DNA of 64,000 nucleotides from Fen-178 sp963722575 (GTDB lineage: Bacteria; Acidobacteriota; Terriglobia; Bryobacterales; Bryobacteraceae): contig CAVRNR010000006.1 in the NCBI GenBank assembly GCA_963722575.1, positions 930,001 to 994,000 on the forward strand, given 5' to 3'. Below, piece by piece: positions 25,858 to 34,521 of this stretch (positions are counted from its first letter, which is position 1; the number at the start of each line of letters is the position of its first letter). The translations under genes and the position numbers were made by a program. Below the pieces are notes generated by a model that had not been told where the DNA came from, searched no databases, and saw only the letters and a list, made by a program, of their open reading frames with translations.

Positions 25858-26468
25858 GGTTTCGGATTGCGAATGGCCTCGGCGATCTCCGCCGCCCGCG
25901 CCCGCGCCGTGTGCATGTAGCTTTCGTTCTTGGCGATGCGGTCCAGCATGGGAAGGTATTGGTCCATGCCCACCAGCCGCTTGCGGTCCATGGCCGATTC
26001 CAGCAGCAGCAGCGCTTTCAGCACTCCCAACCGGTCGTACTTGGCCGCGCGCTCCAGCTCGATGCGGTGCTCGACCGATTCCCCCATGCGCTCGAACCAG
26101 TCCACCAGCTCGCGCGCCTGCGGGTCCTCGGTAAAATTGAACTTGACCTCGTTCTTCCCCTCGCCGTTCTCGTAGCGGAAAGTCTTCGTCCCCATGAAGG
26201 CCACTTTCACCGGCGATTCCAGCGGGTGCTTGAAATAGTCCAGCTTCTCCGCCAGGCCGAACACTGCGTGCGTTTCGGCTTCGGTGAGCTGGAACTTCAG
26301 GGGGTTATCCTCGTCCGGCGCCTCGCGGTACTCGGCCTCACCATTCTGTTCGAGCGTCACCTGAAAATAGGCCGGGACGCTTCCGGGAAAGGACTTGGAA
26401 TAGAAGAGGCGGGGACCACCGCCGGCGAACAGAACGTTTGCGAAAAGCAGAATCAAGGTCCACTTCAT
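25854..26468 (-). CDS. Secreted hypothetical protein
   Basis: 204 residues with a short signal peptide (MKWTLILLFANVLFAGG). The mature part contains mixed beta strands (YFQVTLEQNGEAEYREAP, KTFRYENGEGKNEVKFNF) followed by a helical region rich in charged residues. I do not recognise a named domain. It is translationally coupled to the TlpA-like gene (ATGA overlap), so they probably work together in the periplasm. Confidence 0.65.
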   Translation of the reverse strand: MKWTLILLFANVLFAGGGPRLFYSKSFPGSVPAYFQVTLEQNGEAEYREAPDEDNPLKFQLTEAETHAVFGLAEKLDYFKHPLESPVKVAFMGTKTFRYENGEGKNEVKFNFTEDPQARELVDWFERMGESVEHRIELERAAKYDRLGVLKALLLLESAMDRKRLVGMDQYLPMLDRIAKNESYMHTARARAAEIAEAIRNPKP

Positions 26469-26480
26469 ACGGGTCCTCGT

Positions 26481-26969
26481 CTATGCCAGCTTGCGCCTGG
26501 TGGATTCACGCGTAGCGTGGCAGATGGCCACTGCCAGGGCGTCGCAGGCATCTTCCGATTCGATGGCCTCCGGCAGGCGCAGCAACTGCCCCACCATCAG
26601 CTTCACCTGGCTCTTTTCGGCCCGGCCATATCCCACCACGCTGGTCTTGACTTCGAGCGGCGAGTATTCCGCCATTTCCAGGCCAGCCTCGGCGATGGCC
26701 AGCAGCGCCACCCCCCTCACGTGAGCCAGCTTCAGCGCCGTCTTGACGTTGGCCGAATAAAACACTTCCTCCACCGCGGCCGATTCGGGAGCGTGCTCCA
26801 GGATCAGGCGCCGCAACCCGCCCGCGATTTCCAGCAGCCGTCTTTCAAAGGGATCCTTCCGATCGGTGCGAATCACCCCCGCCGCCACCATCCGATGATC
26901 CAGCCCGTCGCTATCGATTACGCCGTAACCGGTGCGCTCCGATCCGCAATCGATGCCCAGCACCCGCAC
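26481..26969 (-). CDS. ruvC: Crossover junction endodeoxyribonuclease RuvC
   Basis: 162 residues from GTG 26969, whose G is the last base of the yebC TAG stop. It starts VRVLGIDCGSERTGYGV with the first catalytic aspartate; VEEVFYSANVKTALKLAHVRG carries the glutamate and the conserved K-x-x-x-L-x-x-x-R-G; the C-terminal EDACDALAVAICHA supplies the last acidic pair. RuvC resolves Holliday junctions with RuvAB, which are not in the window. Linkage to yebC is common in bacteria. Confidence 0.93.
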   Translation of the reverse strand: MRVLGIDCGSERTGYGVIDSDGLDHRMVAAGVIRTDRKDPFERRLLEIAGGLRRLILEHAPESAAVEEVFYSANVKTALKLAHVRGVALLAIAEAGLEMAEYSPLEVKTSVVGYGRAEKSQVKLMVGQLLRLPEAIESEDACDALAVAICHATRESTRRKLA

Positions 26970-27715
26970 TACTGCGCCAGCGCCTCCATTTCCTTCTCGT
27001 CGATATCGAAGTTGGAGTAGACGTTCTGCACGTCTTCGTGTTCTTCCAGCGCCTCGCTCAGGCGCAGCATGGCCGCCGCTTGCTTGCCCTCCAGCATGAC
27101 TGTGTTCTTGGGAACCATGGCAATACTGGCATCCTCGCCGTGAATGCCTTTGGCTTCGAGCGCCTTGAGAATGGCATAGTGGGCTTCGGGAGCGGAGAGG
27201 ATTTCCCACCGCCCGCCCTCATCGCGCAGGTCGTCCGCCCCGGCGTCGAGCACGATGTCCAGAAGCTGGTCTTCGGTGATCTTGCCGCCGGCCACGAAAA
27301 TCTGGCTCTTGCGCTCGAACATCCAGGCGACGCAGCCCTCTGCTCCCATGTTGCCGCCATTCTTGGAAAAGGCATGGCGGAGCTCGCTGACCGTGCGGTT
27401 GCGATTGTCGGTTGCCACGTTGACCAGGACGGCCGCGCCTCCGGGGCCGTAGCCTTCGAACATGACTTCTTCGATTTGCCCGCCTTCCAACTCGCCGGTG
27501 CCGCGCATGATGGCCTTCTTGATGTTGTCGGAAGGCATGCTGGCGGCCTTGGCGGCCAGAATGGCGCTACGCAAACGGGGATTGCCGTCGGGATCGCCGC
27601 CCGAGCGCGCGGCGATGCTGATTTCCTTGATGATGCGCGTGAACGCTTTCCCGCGCTTGGCGTCCGTAGCCGCCTTCTTGTGCTTAATGGTGGCCCATTT
27701 GGAATGGCCTGACAT
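26969..27715 (-). CDS. yebC: YebC/PmpR family regulatory protein
   Basis: 248 residues from ATG 27715, starting with the family signature MSGHSKWATIKHKKAATD. Further conserved parts are GGDPDGNPRLRSAI, FEGYGPGGAAVLV and SNFDIDEKEM near the end. YebC proteins act as transcriptional regulators or, in recent work on homologues, as ribosome-associated factors helping translation of polyproline. Overlaps ruvC by one base in one transcription unit. Confidence 0.95.
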   Translation of the reverse strand: MSGHSKWATIKHKKAATDAKRGKAFTRIIKEISIAARSGGDPDGNPRLRSAILAAKAASMPSDNIKKAIMRGTGELEGGQIEEVMFEGYGPGGAAVLVNVATDNRNRTVSELRHAFSKNGGNMGAEGCVAWMFERKSQIFVAGGKITEDQLLDIVLDAGADDLRDEGGRWEILSAPEAHYAILKALEAKGIHGEDASIAMVPKNTVMLEGKQAAAMLRLSEALEEHEDVQNVYSNFDIDEKEMEALAQ

Positions 27716-27833
27716 GTGAACCTCTCGGGGCAGGCCCGGCCCCATCGGCCGGGGAAGACCATGTTTATGAATTCGACGTTATGAGGATAGCAGAATCGGA
27801 AATCAGGCTCAAGGCGCGCGATACTGGCAGAGA

Positions 27834-28610
27834 GTGGATTTTGAGAACGTAGCGGACAATCTGCGCGAGTCGTTCCGGGCGATCGCGGCCAGCCGGATGC
27901 CCGGCGAGATCCGCGAGTTGCGCGGCGTGAGCATCGCCTCCGCGGGTGTCACCTTCCAGATGTTCAACGCCGCCTTCCTCTCCGCGCCGGTGGCCAGCGA
28001 GGTGGATCTGGCTCGGCGCATCATGCTGCCTTCGGTCCATTTCGATGCCCGCGGCCTGGAGTGGGCCTACTGGGTTTGCGACGACTGGCTGGAAGCCAGG
28101 GCGCGCCGGCGCTCGCGCCAAATCTTCGAGCGCCACGGCCTGCGCCACACAGTGGACCTGCCCGGCATGATCGCGGAACGCATTCTGCCGCCCGTGAAGC
28201 CGCTCCCCCACCTGGAACTTCACCGCGTGGGCGACGCCGCCACGCGCGACGCCTTCTGCGCCATCGGCTCGGTCTGTTTTCATGTTCCCGTTCCCTGGTT
28301 CCGCGAGGTCTTCGACAACGATTCGGTGTGGGAGCGCTTCATCGGCTGGGTGGGATACCTGGAGGGCGAACCGGTGTCCACCGCCGCGACCGTGATCGGC
28401 GGCGGCGCCGTCGGGGTCTATAACGTGGCCACCATGCCGGAGCACCAGAAGCGCGGCTACGGCGAAACCGTAATGCGCCACGCCGTGGCCGAGGCCCAGC
28501 AGCGCCATGGCATCGAGCGGACGATTCTGCAATCCACCCCCGCCGGCCACCACCTATACGAGCGCATGGGTTTTCGCACCGTGACCAACGTGGCGGTGTA
28601 CGCCAGTTGA
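27834..28610 (+). CDS. GNAT family N-acetyltransferase
   Basis: 258 residues from GTG 27834 (AGAGA upstream). The C-terminal ~120 residues are the GNAT fold: AVGVYNVATMPEHQKRGYGE contains strand beta-4 and the acetyl-CoA pyrophosphate loop Q-x-x-G-x-G, and LYERMGFRTV is the usual end. The N-terminal half is a second, divergent domain. Acceptor unknown. It is divergent from yebC-ruvC. Confidence 0.8.
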   Translation: MDFENVADNLRESFRAIAASRMPGEIRELRGVSIASAGVTFQMFNAAFLSAPVASEVDLARRIMLPSVHFDARGLEWAYWVCDDWLEARARRRSRQIFERHGLRHTVDLPGMIAERILPPVKPLPHLELHRVGDAATRDAFCAIGSVCFHVPVPWFREVFDNDSVWERFIGWVGYLEGEPVSTAATVIGGGAVGVYNVATMPEHQKRGYGETVMRHAVAEAQQRHGIERTILQSTPAGHHLYERMGFRTVTNVAVYAS

Positions 28611-28685
28611 TTGCAGTTCGTGCGGCGGGCCCCCTGGCCCGCGGCCGACCCCCTGGCCGGCAGCGTTGGGGTCAGCCTCCGCACC

Positions 28686-28826
28686 GTTGTGGAGGCGTCC
28701 GCATTTCTCGGCGATGCACGGTCGTTGGGACTGCCCGACGCGGAGCGGCTTGCCATCGTGGCGTGGATTGCGGCCAACCCAGCGGCCGGCGACGAGTCCC
28801 CTGCGGCCCCGCTCGGGCCTTCCTGA
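28686..28826 (+). pseudogene. Possible remnant of a RelE/HigB-type toxin gene
   Basis: The 310-bp stretch between the GNAT gene and the TonB receptor has no intact gene. One plus frame reads VVEASAFLGD followed by LPDAERLAIVAWIAANP and AAGDESP, resembling the N-terminal region of RelE/HigB-like toxins (a helix, then D-E-R-x-x-I-V-x-x-I-A-x-N-P-x-A-G-D), and then breaks off before the catalytic core. No antitoxin gene follows. The rest of the gap shows nothing else. Confidence 0.35.
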
Positions 28827-28920
28827 CAGTGATCGCACGTGAACCGGACGCGGTTCGGCGGGCGCTGCTTGCCTGAAGCAGCCCGAATCGCCTCGCGTTA
28901 GGGCCGGAACCCACAGCGAG

Positions 28921-31452
28921 ATGTCGCGAGCTTGGCATCCGGCTCCCGGATGCGTCAGAATTGCATCAGTGACACATCATCCGGGTTGGCGGCTGTCCTG
29001 CCTGGGCTGTCTTGCGGTGGCGGCTGGAAATCTGTGGGCCGCGGAGGTGCTGGTGCGGGGACGGGTCGTAGACGAGAAGGATGCGCCCGTAGCCGGCGCG
29101 CTGATCGTGGCGCGGCCCGGGGCGGGCGTCGAAAGCTGGGAGGCCCACTCCGGGCTGGCGGGCGACTTCATCCTCACGCTGCCCGATGCGGGCGATTACC
29201 TGGTCAGCGTCCAGCGCGAGGGCTACTACGAATTGAAAGACCGCCCGATCCACGTGGAAGGGCCGCAGGAAACCACGCTGGTGATTAATTCCGTCCGGGA
29301 GGTTTTTCAGACCATCGATGTCGGCGGCGAGCCTTCGCCGGTCGATCTGGCCGGGATGCAGAAGGAAGAGCGGCTCTCCGGGACGGATGTCAACGCGGTT
29401 CCCTATCCGGCCAGCCACAGTTTGCAAAACGCCACCAGGCTCATGCCGGGCGTCGTGCAGGACGTCACCGGATCGCCGCATTTCGACGGCGCCGCGGAAA
29501 ACCAGGTGCTCTATCTGCTGAACGGGTTCAACATCACCGATCCCGTGAGCGGGCGATTTCAGACGCGCCTGGGCATCGAAGGCGTGCGCTCGCTGGAGCA
29601 CTGGAGCGGCAGCTATTCGCCGGAGTACGGGCAGGGATCGGCGGGCGCCTTCGCCATCGTCACGGACACGGGCACCGACCGGCTGCACTTCACCGCCACC
29701 AACTTCATTCCCAGCGTCGATTTCAAACAGGGCCCGCACCTCGGCAACTGGACGCCGCGCGCCGGCGTCTCCGGCCCCATCGTGCGCGGGCGCGCCTGGT
29801 TCGCCGACAATTTCGACGGCGAATACGACGAAGCAATCGTCAGCGGCCTCCCCAGCGGGCAGAACACAACCAGCGGTTGGGTGGGCAGCAACCTGTTGCA
29901 CGCTCAGGCGAACCTGACGGCCTCCAACATCCTCTACGCCGATTTCCTGGTCAACCTCGAGCAGCAGAACCGGGTGGGCCTGGGCCCGCTTGACCCGCTG
30001 TCGACCACCGTGACCCTTCGCCGGCGGCAGTACTTCACGAGCCTCAAGGACCAGATCTTTCTGGCGCGGGGCCTGGTGCTTGAATTCGGCGTTTCTCATG
30101 ACCAGTTCTTCAGCCGCCAGACGCCACAGGGCAGCGGGGTGTACGTCTTTTCGGCGGAAGGGCGCAGCGGGAACAACTTCCTGGCCGCCACCCAGGCGAG
30201 CGCACGCGACGAAGGCCGGGTCAACGTGTTCCTGCCTGTAATTTCCGCCGCCGGCGATCACCAGTTGCAAGCCGGCGTGGATGCCGGCCGCCTGTCCTAC
30301 AATGGCGACTTTAGCCGCACGGGCTATGAAATCATCGGCCTCGATGGCGTGACTCTCTCCAGCACCACCTACCGGGGATCCGGACTGTTTCACATCCCCG
30401 ACGTGGAGCAGGCCGCGTACCTGCTGGACACCTGGCGGATCACGCGGCGCCTCCAGGTGATGGCCGGCTTTCGCGAAGACTGGGACCGCCAGGCGGGCAG
30501 TTTCGCCCGCTCGCCCCGGGTGACGTTCGCCTGGTCGCCCAATGCGGGCGGCCGCACTCGTGTATCCGGCGGCTATTCGGTCACTACCGATGCCGCGTAC
30601 CTGGCGGCTTTCGCACCGCCTTTGGACCAGACCGCGGTGACCACTCATTACCTGCCGGACGGGACGCCGGGCCCGCAGGGAGTCACCACCTTCGCGCGCG
30701 GCGCCGGGCCCCTGGCGCTGCCCCGCGCCACCAACTGGAGCGCCGGAATCGACCACCAGATCGGCGGCCGCGTCTACCTCAGCGCCAACTACCTGCGGCG
30801 GCGCGCCAGCGACGGCTTCGTCTACGTGAACACCCTGGCGCCGGCAGGGCCGCCTTCGGAATTGCCGCTGCCAGCCGGCGTCCTGGACGGCGCCTACCAG
30901 CTCACCAACCAGCGGCTCGATTCCTACCAGGCCTTTGCCATCGCGGTCCGGCGGACATTCCGCGGCCAGTATTCCTGGATGGCCTCCTACACCCACTCCC
31001 GCGCCCTGTCCAACACGGTGATCAACGTTTTCAACGACGAGCCGCTCCAGGTGACGTCCTACCTGCACGCCATGCCCTGGGACAGCCCCAACCGCGTGCT
31101 GGCGTGGGCATATGCGCCGCTGCCGTGGAAGAACTGGGCGGTGGCGCTCCTGGCGGATGCGCGCAGCGGGTTCCCGTACTCCGTGCGGGACCAGGGCGGG
31201 CAGGTAGTCGGCAACGTGGACGCCTACCGCTATGCCCTGAACTTCGACCTCAACCTGCATTTCGAGCGCACCTTCGTTTTCCATGGATATCGCTTCGCCA
31301 TTCGCGGTGGAGTGAACAACCTGACGGACCGGGCCAACGCCACCGCCGTGAGCAACGTGGTGGGCGCGCCGGATTTCCTGCACTACTACGGCAACGAAGG
31401 CCGCCACGTGGTTTTTCGCCTGCGGTTCTTCGGACGCACCACGGGAAAGTGA
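28921..31452 (+). CDS. TonB-dependent receptor with carboxypeptidase-like N-terminal domain
   Basis: 843 residues. A signal sequence near the N-terminus ends ...LWAA; the start may be GTG 28969, not ATG 28921, because the first 16 residues are atypical. A CarboxypepD-regulatory-like beta sandwich follows (VRGRVVDEKDAPVAGALIV), then a plug domain with LYLLNGFNITDPVSGRF and a beta-barrel ending in FRLRFFGR. Oar-type receptors of Acidobacteriota are usually ~1100 residues; this is shorter but seems complete. It takes up large substrates such as glycans or chelates across the outer membrane. Confidence 0.85.
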   Translation: MSRAWHPAPGCVRIASVTHHPGWRLSCLGCLAVAAGNLWAAEVLVRGRVVDEKDAPVAGALIVARPGAGVESWEAHSGLAGDFILTLPDAGDYLVSVQREGYYELKDRPIHVEGPQETTLVINSVREVFQTIDVGGEPSPVDLAGMQKEERLSGTDVNAVPYPASHSLQNATRLMPGVVQDVTGSPHFDGAAENQVLYLLNGFNITDPVSGRFQTRLGIEGVRSLEHWSGSYSPEYGQGSAGAFAIVTDTGTDRLHFTATNFIPSVDFKQGPHLGNWTPRAGVSGPIVRGRAWFADNFDGEYDEAIVSGLPSGQNTTSGWVGSNLLHAQANLTASNILYADFLVNLEQQNRVGLGPLDPLSTTVTLRRRQYFTSLKDQIFLARGLVLEFGVSHDQFFSRQTPQGSGVYVFSAEGRSGNNFLAATQASARDEGRVNVFLPVISAAGDHQLQAGVDAGRLSYNGDFSRTGYEIIGLDGVTLSSTTYRGSGLFHIPDVEQAAYLLDTWRITRRLQVMAGFREDWDRQAGSFARSPRVTFAWSPNAGGRTRVSGGYSVTTDAAYLAAFAPPLDQTAVTTHYLPDGTPGPQGVTTFARGAGPLALPRATNWSAGIDHQIGGRVYLSANYLRRRASDGFVYVNTLAPAGPPSELPLPAGVLDGAYQLTNQRLDSYQAFAIAVRRTFRGQYSWMASYTHSRALSNTVINVFNDEPLQVTSYLHAMPWDSPNRVLAWAYAPLPWKNWAVALLADARSGFPYSVRDQGGQVVGNVDAYRYALNFDLNLHFERTFVFHGYRFAIRGGVNNLTDRANATAVSNVVGAPDFLHYYGNEGRHVVFRLRFFGRTTGK

Positions 31453-31457
31453 ACGGC

Positions 31458-32231
31458 ATGATCGTCGCACCGGCTCGCGCTTCGCTTCGGTTTTACGCCG
31501 AACTGAACGACCACCTCGCGCCTCATCGGCAGTACCAGACTCTCGAGAAGGAGTTCTTCGTGCCGGTCTCCGTCAAGGATACGATCGAGAGTTTCGGCGT
31601 TCCGCACACGGAAGTCGACCTGGTGCTGGTCAACGGCGAGTCGTCGGACTTTTCCCGCCTGCTTCGAGACGGCGATCGCGTTGCGGTGTATCCCGTATTC
31701 GAATCGCTCGACATCACGCCGGAGCTGCGTGTCCGCCCTCAAGCGCTGCGCGAACCGAAGTTCGTGCTCGACGTCCACCTGGGACGGCTGGCGGCCTGGC
31801 TGCGCATGCTCGGATTCGACTCCGCGTACCGGAATTGCGCCGGCGATGCGGAACTGGCGCGGATCTCCGCCGAACAAGAGCGCATCCTGCTGACGCGGGA
31901 CCGCGGGCTGCTCAAACACTCCGCCGTGACGCGTGGCTACTGGCTGCGCCAGACGGACAGCCGGCGGCAGGCCGCCGAGGTGGTGCGAAGATTCGATCTG
32001 GCGCGGTCGCTGCGCCCGTTCACCCGCTGCATGGCGTGTAATGAACCCCTGCGTCCGGTTTCCAAAGCGGAGGTTCACCAGCGAGTGCCGCCAGCTATCG
32101 CGGCACGGCATGAAGAATTCCGCGAATGCCCCGCTTGCCGGCGCGTGTACTGGGAAGGTTCGCACTACCAGCGCATGCGGCGCTGGATCGAAGAACTGGC
32201 CACGTGTTTCCGCGCCGGAATTCCCGTATAG
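31458..32231 (+). CDS. Mut7-C RNase domain protein with ThiS-like N-terminal domain
   Basis: 257 residues, starting at ATG 31458 five bases after the receptor stop. The first ~85 residues form the Mut7-C ubiquitin-like domain (RFYAELNDHLAP, DLVLVNGESSDFSRLLRDGD). The Mut7-C PIN-like RNase domain follows (FVLDVHLGRLAAWLRMLGFD, LLTRDRGLL) with acidic residues expected for metal-dependent cleavage, and the C-terminus has a zinc ribbon, CMAC...CPAC. The family is widespread, with RNase activity predicted from fold; no target is known. Confidence 0.85.
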   Translation: MIVAPARASLRFYAELNDHLAPHRQYQTLEKEFFVPVSVKDTIESFGVPHTEVDLVLVNGESSDFSRLLRDGDRVAVYPVFESLDITPELRVRPQALREPKFVLDVHLGRLAAWLRMLGFDSAYRNCAGDAELARISAEQERILLTRDRGLLKHSAVTRGYWLRQTDSRRQAAEVVRRFDLARSLRPFTRCMACNEPLRPVSKAEVHQRVPPAIAARHEEFRECPACRRVYWEGSHYQRMRRWIEELATCFRAGIPV

Positions 32232-32274
32232 CGTGGTTTCAACCCCTGCCGGTGCGCTATAGTAAGCGCCAGCG

Positions 32275-33261
32275 ATGTTTGCAAGCGTGGATATTGGCGG
32301 AACCATCACATCTTGCGCGGTGGCCAGTGGCGCCGGGCAGATGTTGGCTGAGCGGACCATCCCCACCCTGTCACACGAAGGTCCGGACGCCGTCCTGAGC
32401 CGGATCGCCGCGACGATTAACGAGTTGGCGGCCAGCGCGGGTCAGCGGTTGGCGGCCTTAGGCGTGGGCGTGCCCGGCCTCGCGGATTTCCACCGCGGGC
32501 GCACGCTGTTTCTCCCCAACCTGCCCACTGGATGGCGTGACTACCCGGTGGCCGACCGGTTATCGGCTGCTGTGGGTTGCCCGGTCTTCCTGCTCAACGA
32601 CTCGCGGATGGCGGCCCTCGGAGAACTCTGGTTTGGCCAAGGCCGTGGGGCGAAGACCATGGTGGTCATCACCGTGGGTACCGGGATCGGTGGCGGGGTG
32701 GTAATCGACCGGAAGCTACGGCTCGGCCCGCTGGGAGCAGCCGGCGAGATTGGGCACCAGACGATCCTGCCGGACGGTCCACTGTGCGGGTGCGGCAACA
32801 GGGGCTGCCTGGAGACCCTGGCCGGAGGCCCGGCCCTGATCGGCGCTGGCGTCCGGCTGATGAAGAGCGGACACGCCCCACTCCTGTACGACATGGTGGA
32901 GGGGAGTGCCGACCGGGTGACCCCGCGCCTGATGGCGCGGGCGGCAGCGGCAGGGGACACGTCCGTTCGCGAGGAGCTGCTACGGGCCGCGCGCATGTTG
33001 GGAATCGGCGTCTCCAACGTCATCGCGGTGCTCTACCCGGAGCTGGTGGTCCTGGGCGGCAACGTCGCCAATGACGTTGGGCCGTTGCTGCTTGACACCG
33101 TGAGACGGGAAGTTCGCGAGCGCGTCCGGCTGTTTCCGGTGGACAAGGTGCGCATCGAGAGTTCGGCGCTCCAGGAGAAAGCCGGCCTGTGGGGCGGTGT
33201 CGCGCTGGCCATCGCCCGCGTCAAACAGGCGTCCGGCCAACCGGTCGCGGAAGCGATATAA
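32275..33261 (+). CDS. ROK family sugar kinase
   Basis: 328 residues. ATP-binding phosphate loop ASVDIGGTITSCAVA near the N-terminus, a sugar-binding aspartate in FLLNDSRMAALGE, GTGIGGGVVIDRKL, and the ROK zinc signature CGCGNRGCLE after EIGHQTI. No helix-turn-helix at the N-terminus, so an enzyme and not a repressor; glucokinase-like or N-acetylhexosamine kinase are both possible. It is followed 13 bp later by an enolase-superfamily gene and then a carboxylesterase. Confidence 0.85.
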   Translation: MFASVDIGGTITSCAVASGAGQMLAERTIPTLSHEGPDAVLSRIAATINELAASAGQRLAALGVGVPGLADFHRGRTLFLPNLPTGWRDYPVADRLSAAVGCPVFLLNDSRMAALGELWFGQGRGAKTMVVITVGTGIGGGVVIDRKLRLGPLGAAGEIGHQTILPDGPLCGCGNRGCLETLAGGPALIGAGVRLMKSGHAPLLYDMVEGSADRVTPRLMARAAAAGDTSVREELLRAARMLGIGVSNVIAVLYPELVVLGGNVANDVGPLLLDTVRREVRERVRLFPVDKVRIESSALQEKAGLWGGVALAIARVKQASGQPVAEAI

Positions 33262-33274
33262 CGTAAGGTGGCTC

Positions 33275-34516
33275 ATGAAGATCACACGACGCAATTTTCT
33301 CCAAGCAGCCCTGGCAATGCCAATCGGCGCCTCTCTTGCCCACTTTGAGGCGCTGGCCGCCCCAGCCAGGGGCCAGATCAAGATCACGGCCATCAAGGCC
33401 ATGCAAACCGCCGACACAGGAACCATCATCAGGATTGAGACCGACGCCGGCCTGGCCGGCTACGGTCCCTGCCACGGGAGCGGCCCGTTCGCCAGAGAGA
33501 TTCTCAAGGAAGTGGAGGGGGGTAGAGGCTCGAATGCCGGACTCGGCCTTGCCGGCAAAGACCCGCTCGCCATTAGGGTGCACTTTCACAACCTCTTCTA
33601 TGCATATGCACAGCGCGACCGGCACGTTCGTGTGTTGAGCGGCGTCGACATCGCGCTATGGGACCTCGCGGGGAAGATACTGAACGTGCCCGTTTCCAAG
33701 CTTCTGGGAGGGAACTTCCGGGAGGAGATCCCGCTCTATTCCCACTGTGGCCATACTGGAAACTTCTGGAGCAAAGAAGAATGGCGCGCCCGGGCCAAGG
33801 AGCTGGTCGACTACCCCTCCGGCTTCAAAGCCTTCAAAGTCGATCTGAACGACGCGTTGGGCGTGACTGCGCGGCAGTTTGTTCCCAGCCTCGGACCATT
33901 GGAAGTGCGCAAGGTCCAGTTGTGCTACGACCTGGCGCGAGAGAGCTTCGGCCCGGACATCGACATCATCGTACACAGCCACAACGAACTGGACCTGCCC
34001 AGCGCGGTTCAGGTGGCGGCGGCGGTTGAGCACATCAAGCCGCTTTACTTTGAAGACCCCATCGCTCCGCTCTACTCCGATTCATGGCTGGCGTTGCGGC
34101 GCACCACGCGTATCCCAATTCTCACGGGAGAGGACATAGAGCTTCTGGAAGGCGCCCTTCCCTTCATCCAGAATCAGGCCGTGGATTGCCTCCAGCCCGA
34201 TCTGATTGACTCAGGTGGCATCACGGCAGTCAAGATGATCGCCGACCTGGCAAGCGCCTACCGCATGCCCATCGCCCTGCACAACGTCAGCGGCCTTTTA
34301 CTGAATATGGCCTGCCAGCAGGTTGCTGCCGGCGTCTTCAACTGTCCCCGGATCGAGTGCTCTCGCGGCTCCGACAAACCGCCGGCGGCGGCCAGCAACG
34401 CCCCAGTGATCGTGAACGGCAAGATGAAGGTCTCCTCCCTGCCCGGCCTTGGTCTGGACCTCAACCTCGATTACCTGAAAGCCCATTTGGCGCCAGGCGA
34501 GACGTGGTGGGCATAG
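33275..34516 (+). CDS. Tat-exported enolase-superfamily (mandelate racemase-like) protein
   Basis: 413 residues from ATG 33275. A twin-arginine signal is clear (TRRNFLQAALAMPIGASLA), so it should be folded in the cytoplasm and exported. Enolase-superfamily features: LSGVDIALWDLAGK, lysine region GFKAFKVDL, metal ligands in VHSHNELD, YFEDPI and TGEDIE, and the catalytic histidine in PIALHNVSG. The H-x-H-N at the first metal-ligand site resembles the sugar-acid dehydratase branch. Substrate is probably a sugar acid; this rests on family and position after a ROK kinase. Confidence 0.8.
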   Translation: MKITRRNFLQAALAMPIGASLAHFEALAAPARGQIKITAIKAMQTADTGTIIRIETDAGLAGYGPCHGSGPFAREILKEVEGGRGSNAGLGLAGKDPLAIRVHFHNLFYAYAQRDRHVRVLSGVDIALWDLAGKILNVPVSKLLGGNFREEIPLYSHCGHTGNFWSKEEWRARAKELVDYPSGFKAFKVDLNDALGVTARQFVPSLGPLEVRKVQLCYDLARESFGPDIDIIVHSHNELDLPSAVQVAAAVEHIKPLYFEDPIAPLYSDSWLALRRTTRIPILTGEDIELLEGALPFIQNQAVDCLQPDLIDSGGITAVKMIADLASAYRMPIALHNVSGLLLNMACQQVAAGVFNCPRIECSRGSDKPPAAASNAPVIVNGKMKVSSLPGLGLDLNLDYLKAHLAPGETWWA

Positions 34517-34521
34517 ATCGT

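Noticed and set aside
28966..31470. 834-codon minus-strand open frame across the TonB receptor
   Set aside because: Antisense to a well-supported receptor with signal sequence and plug motifs; its residues are Arg/Gly/Val-rich with no domain, typical of high-GC shadow frames.
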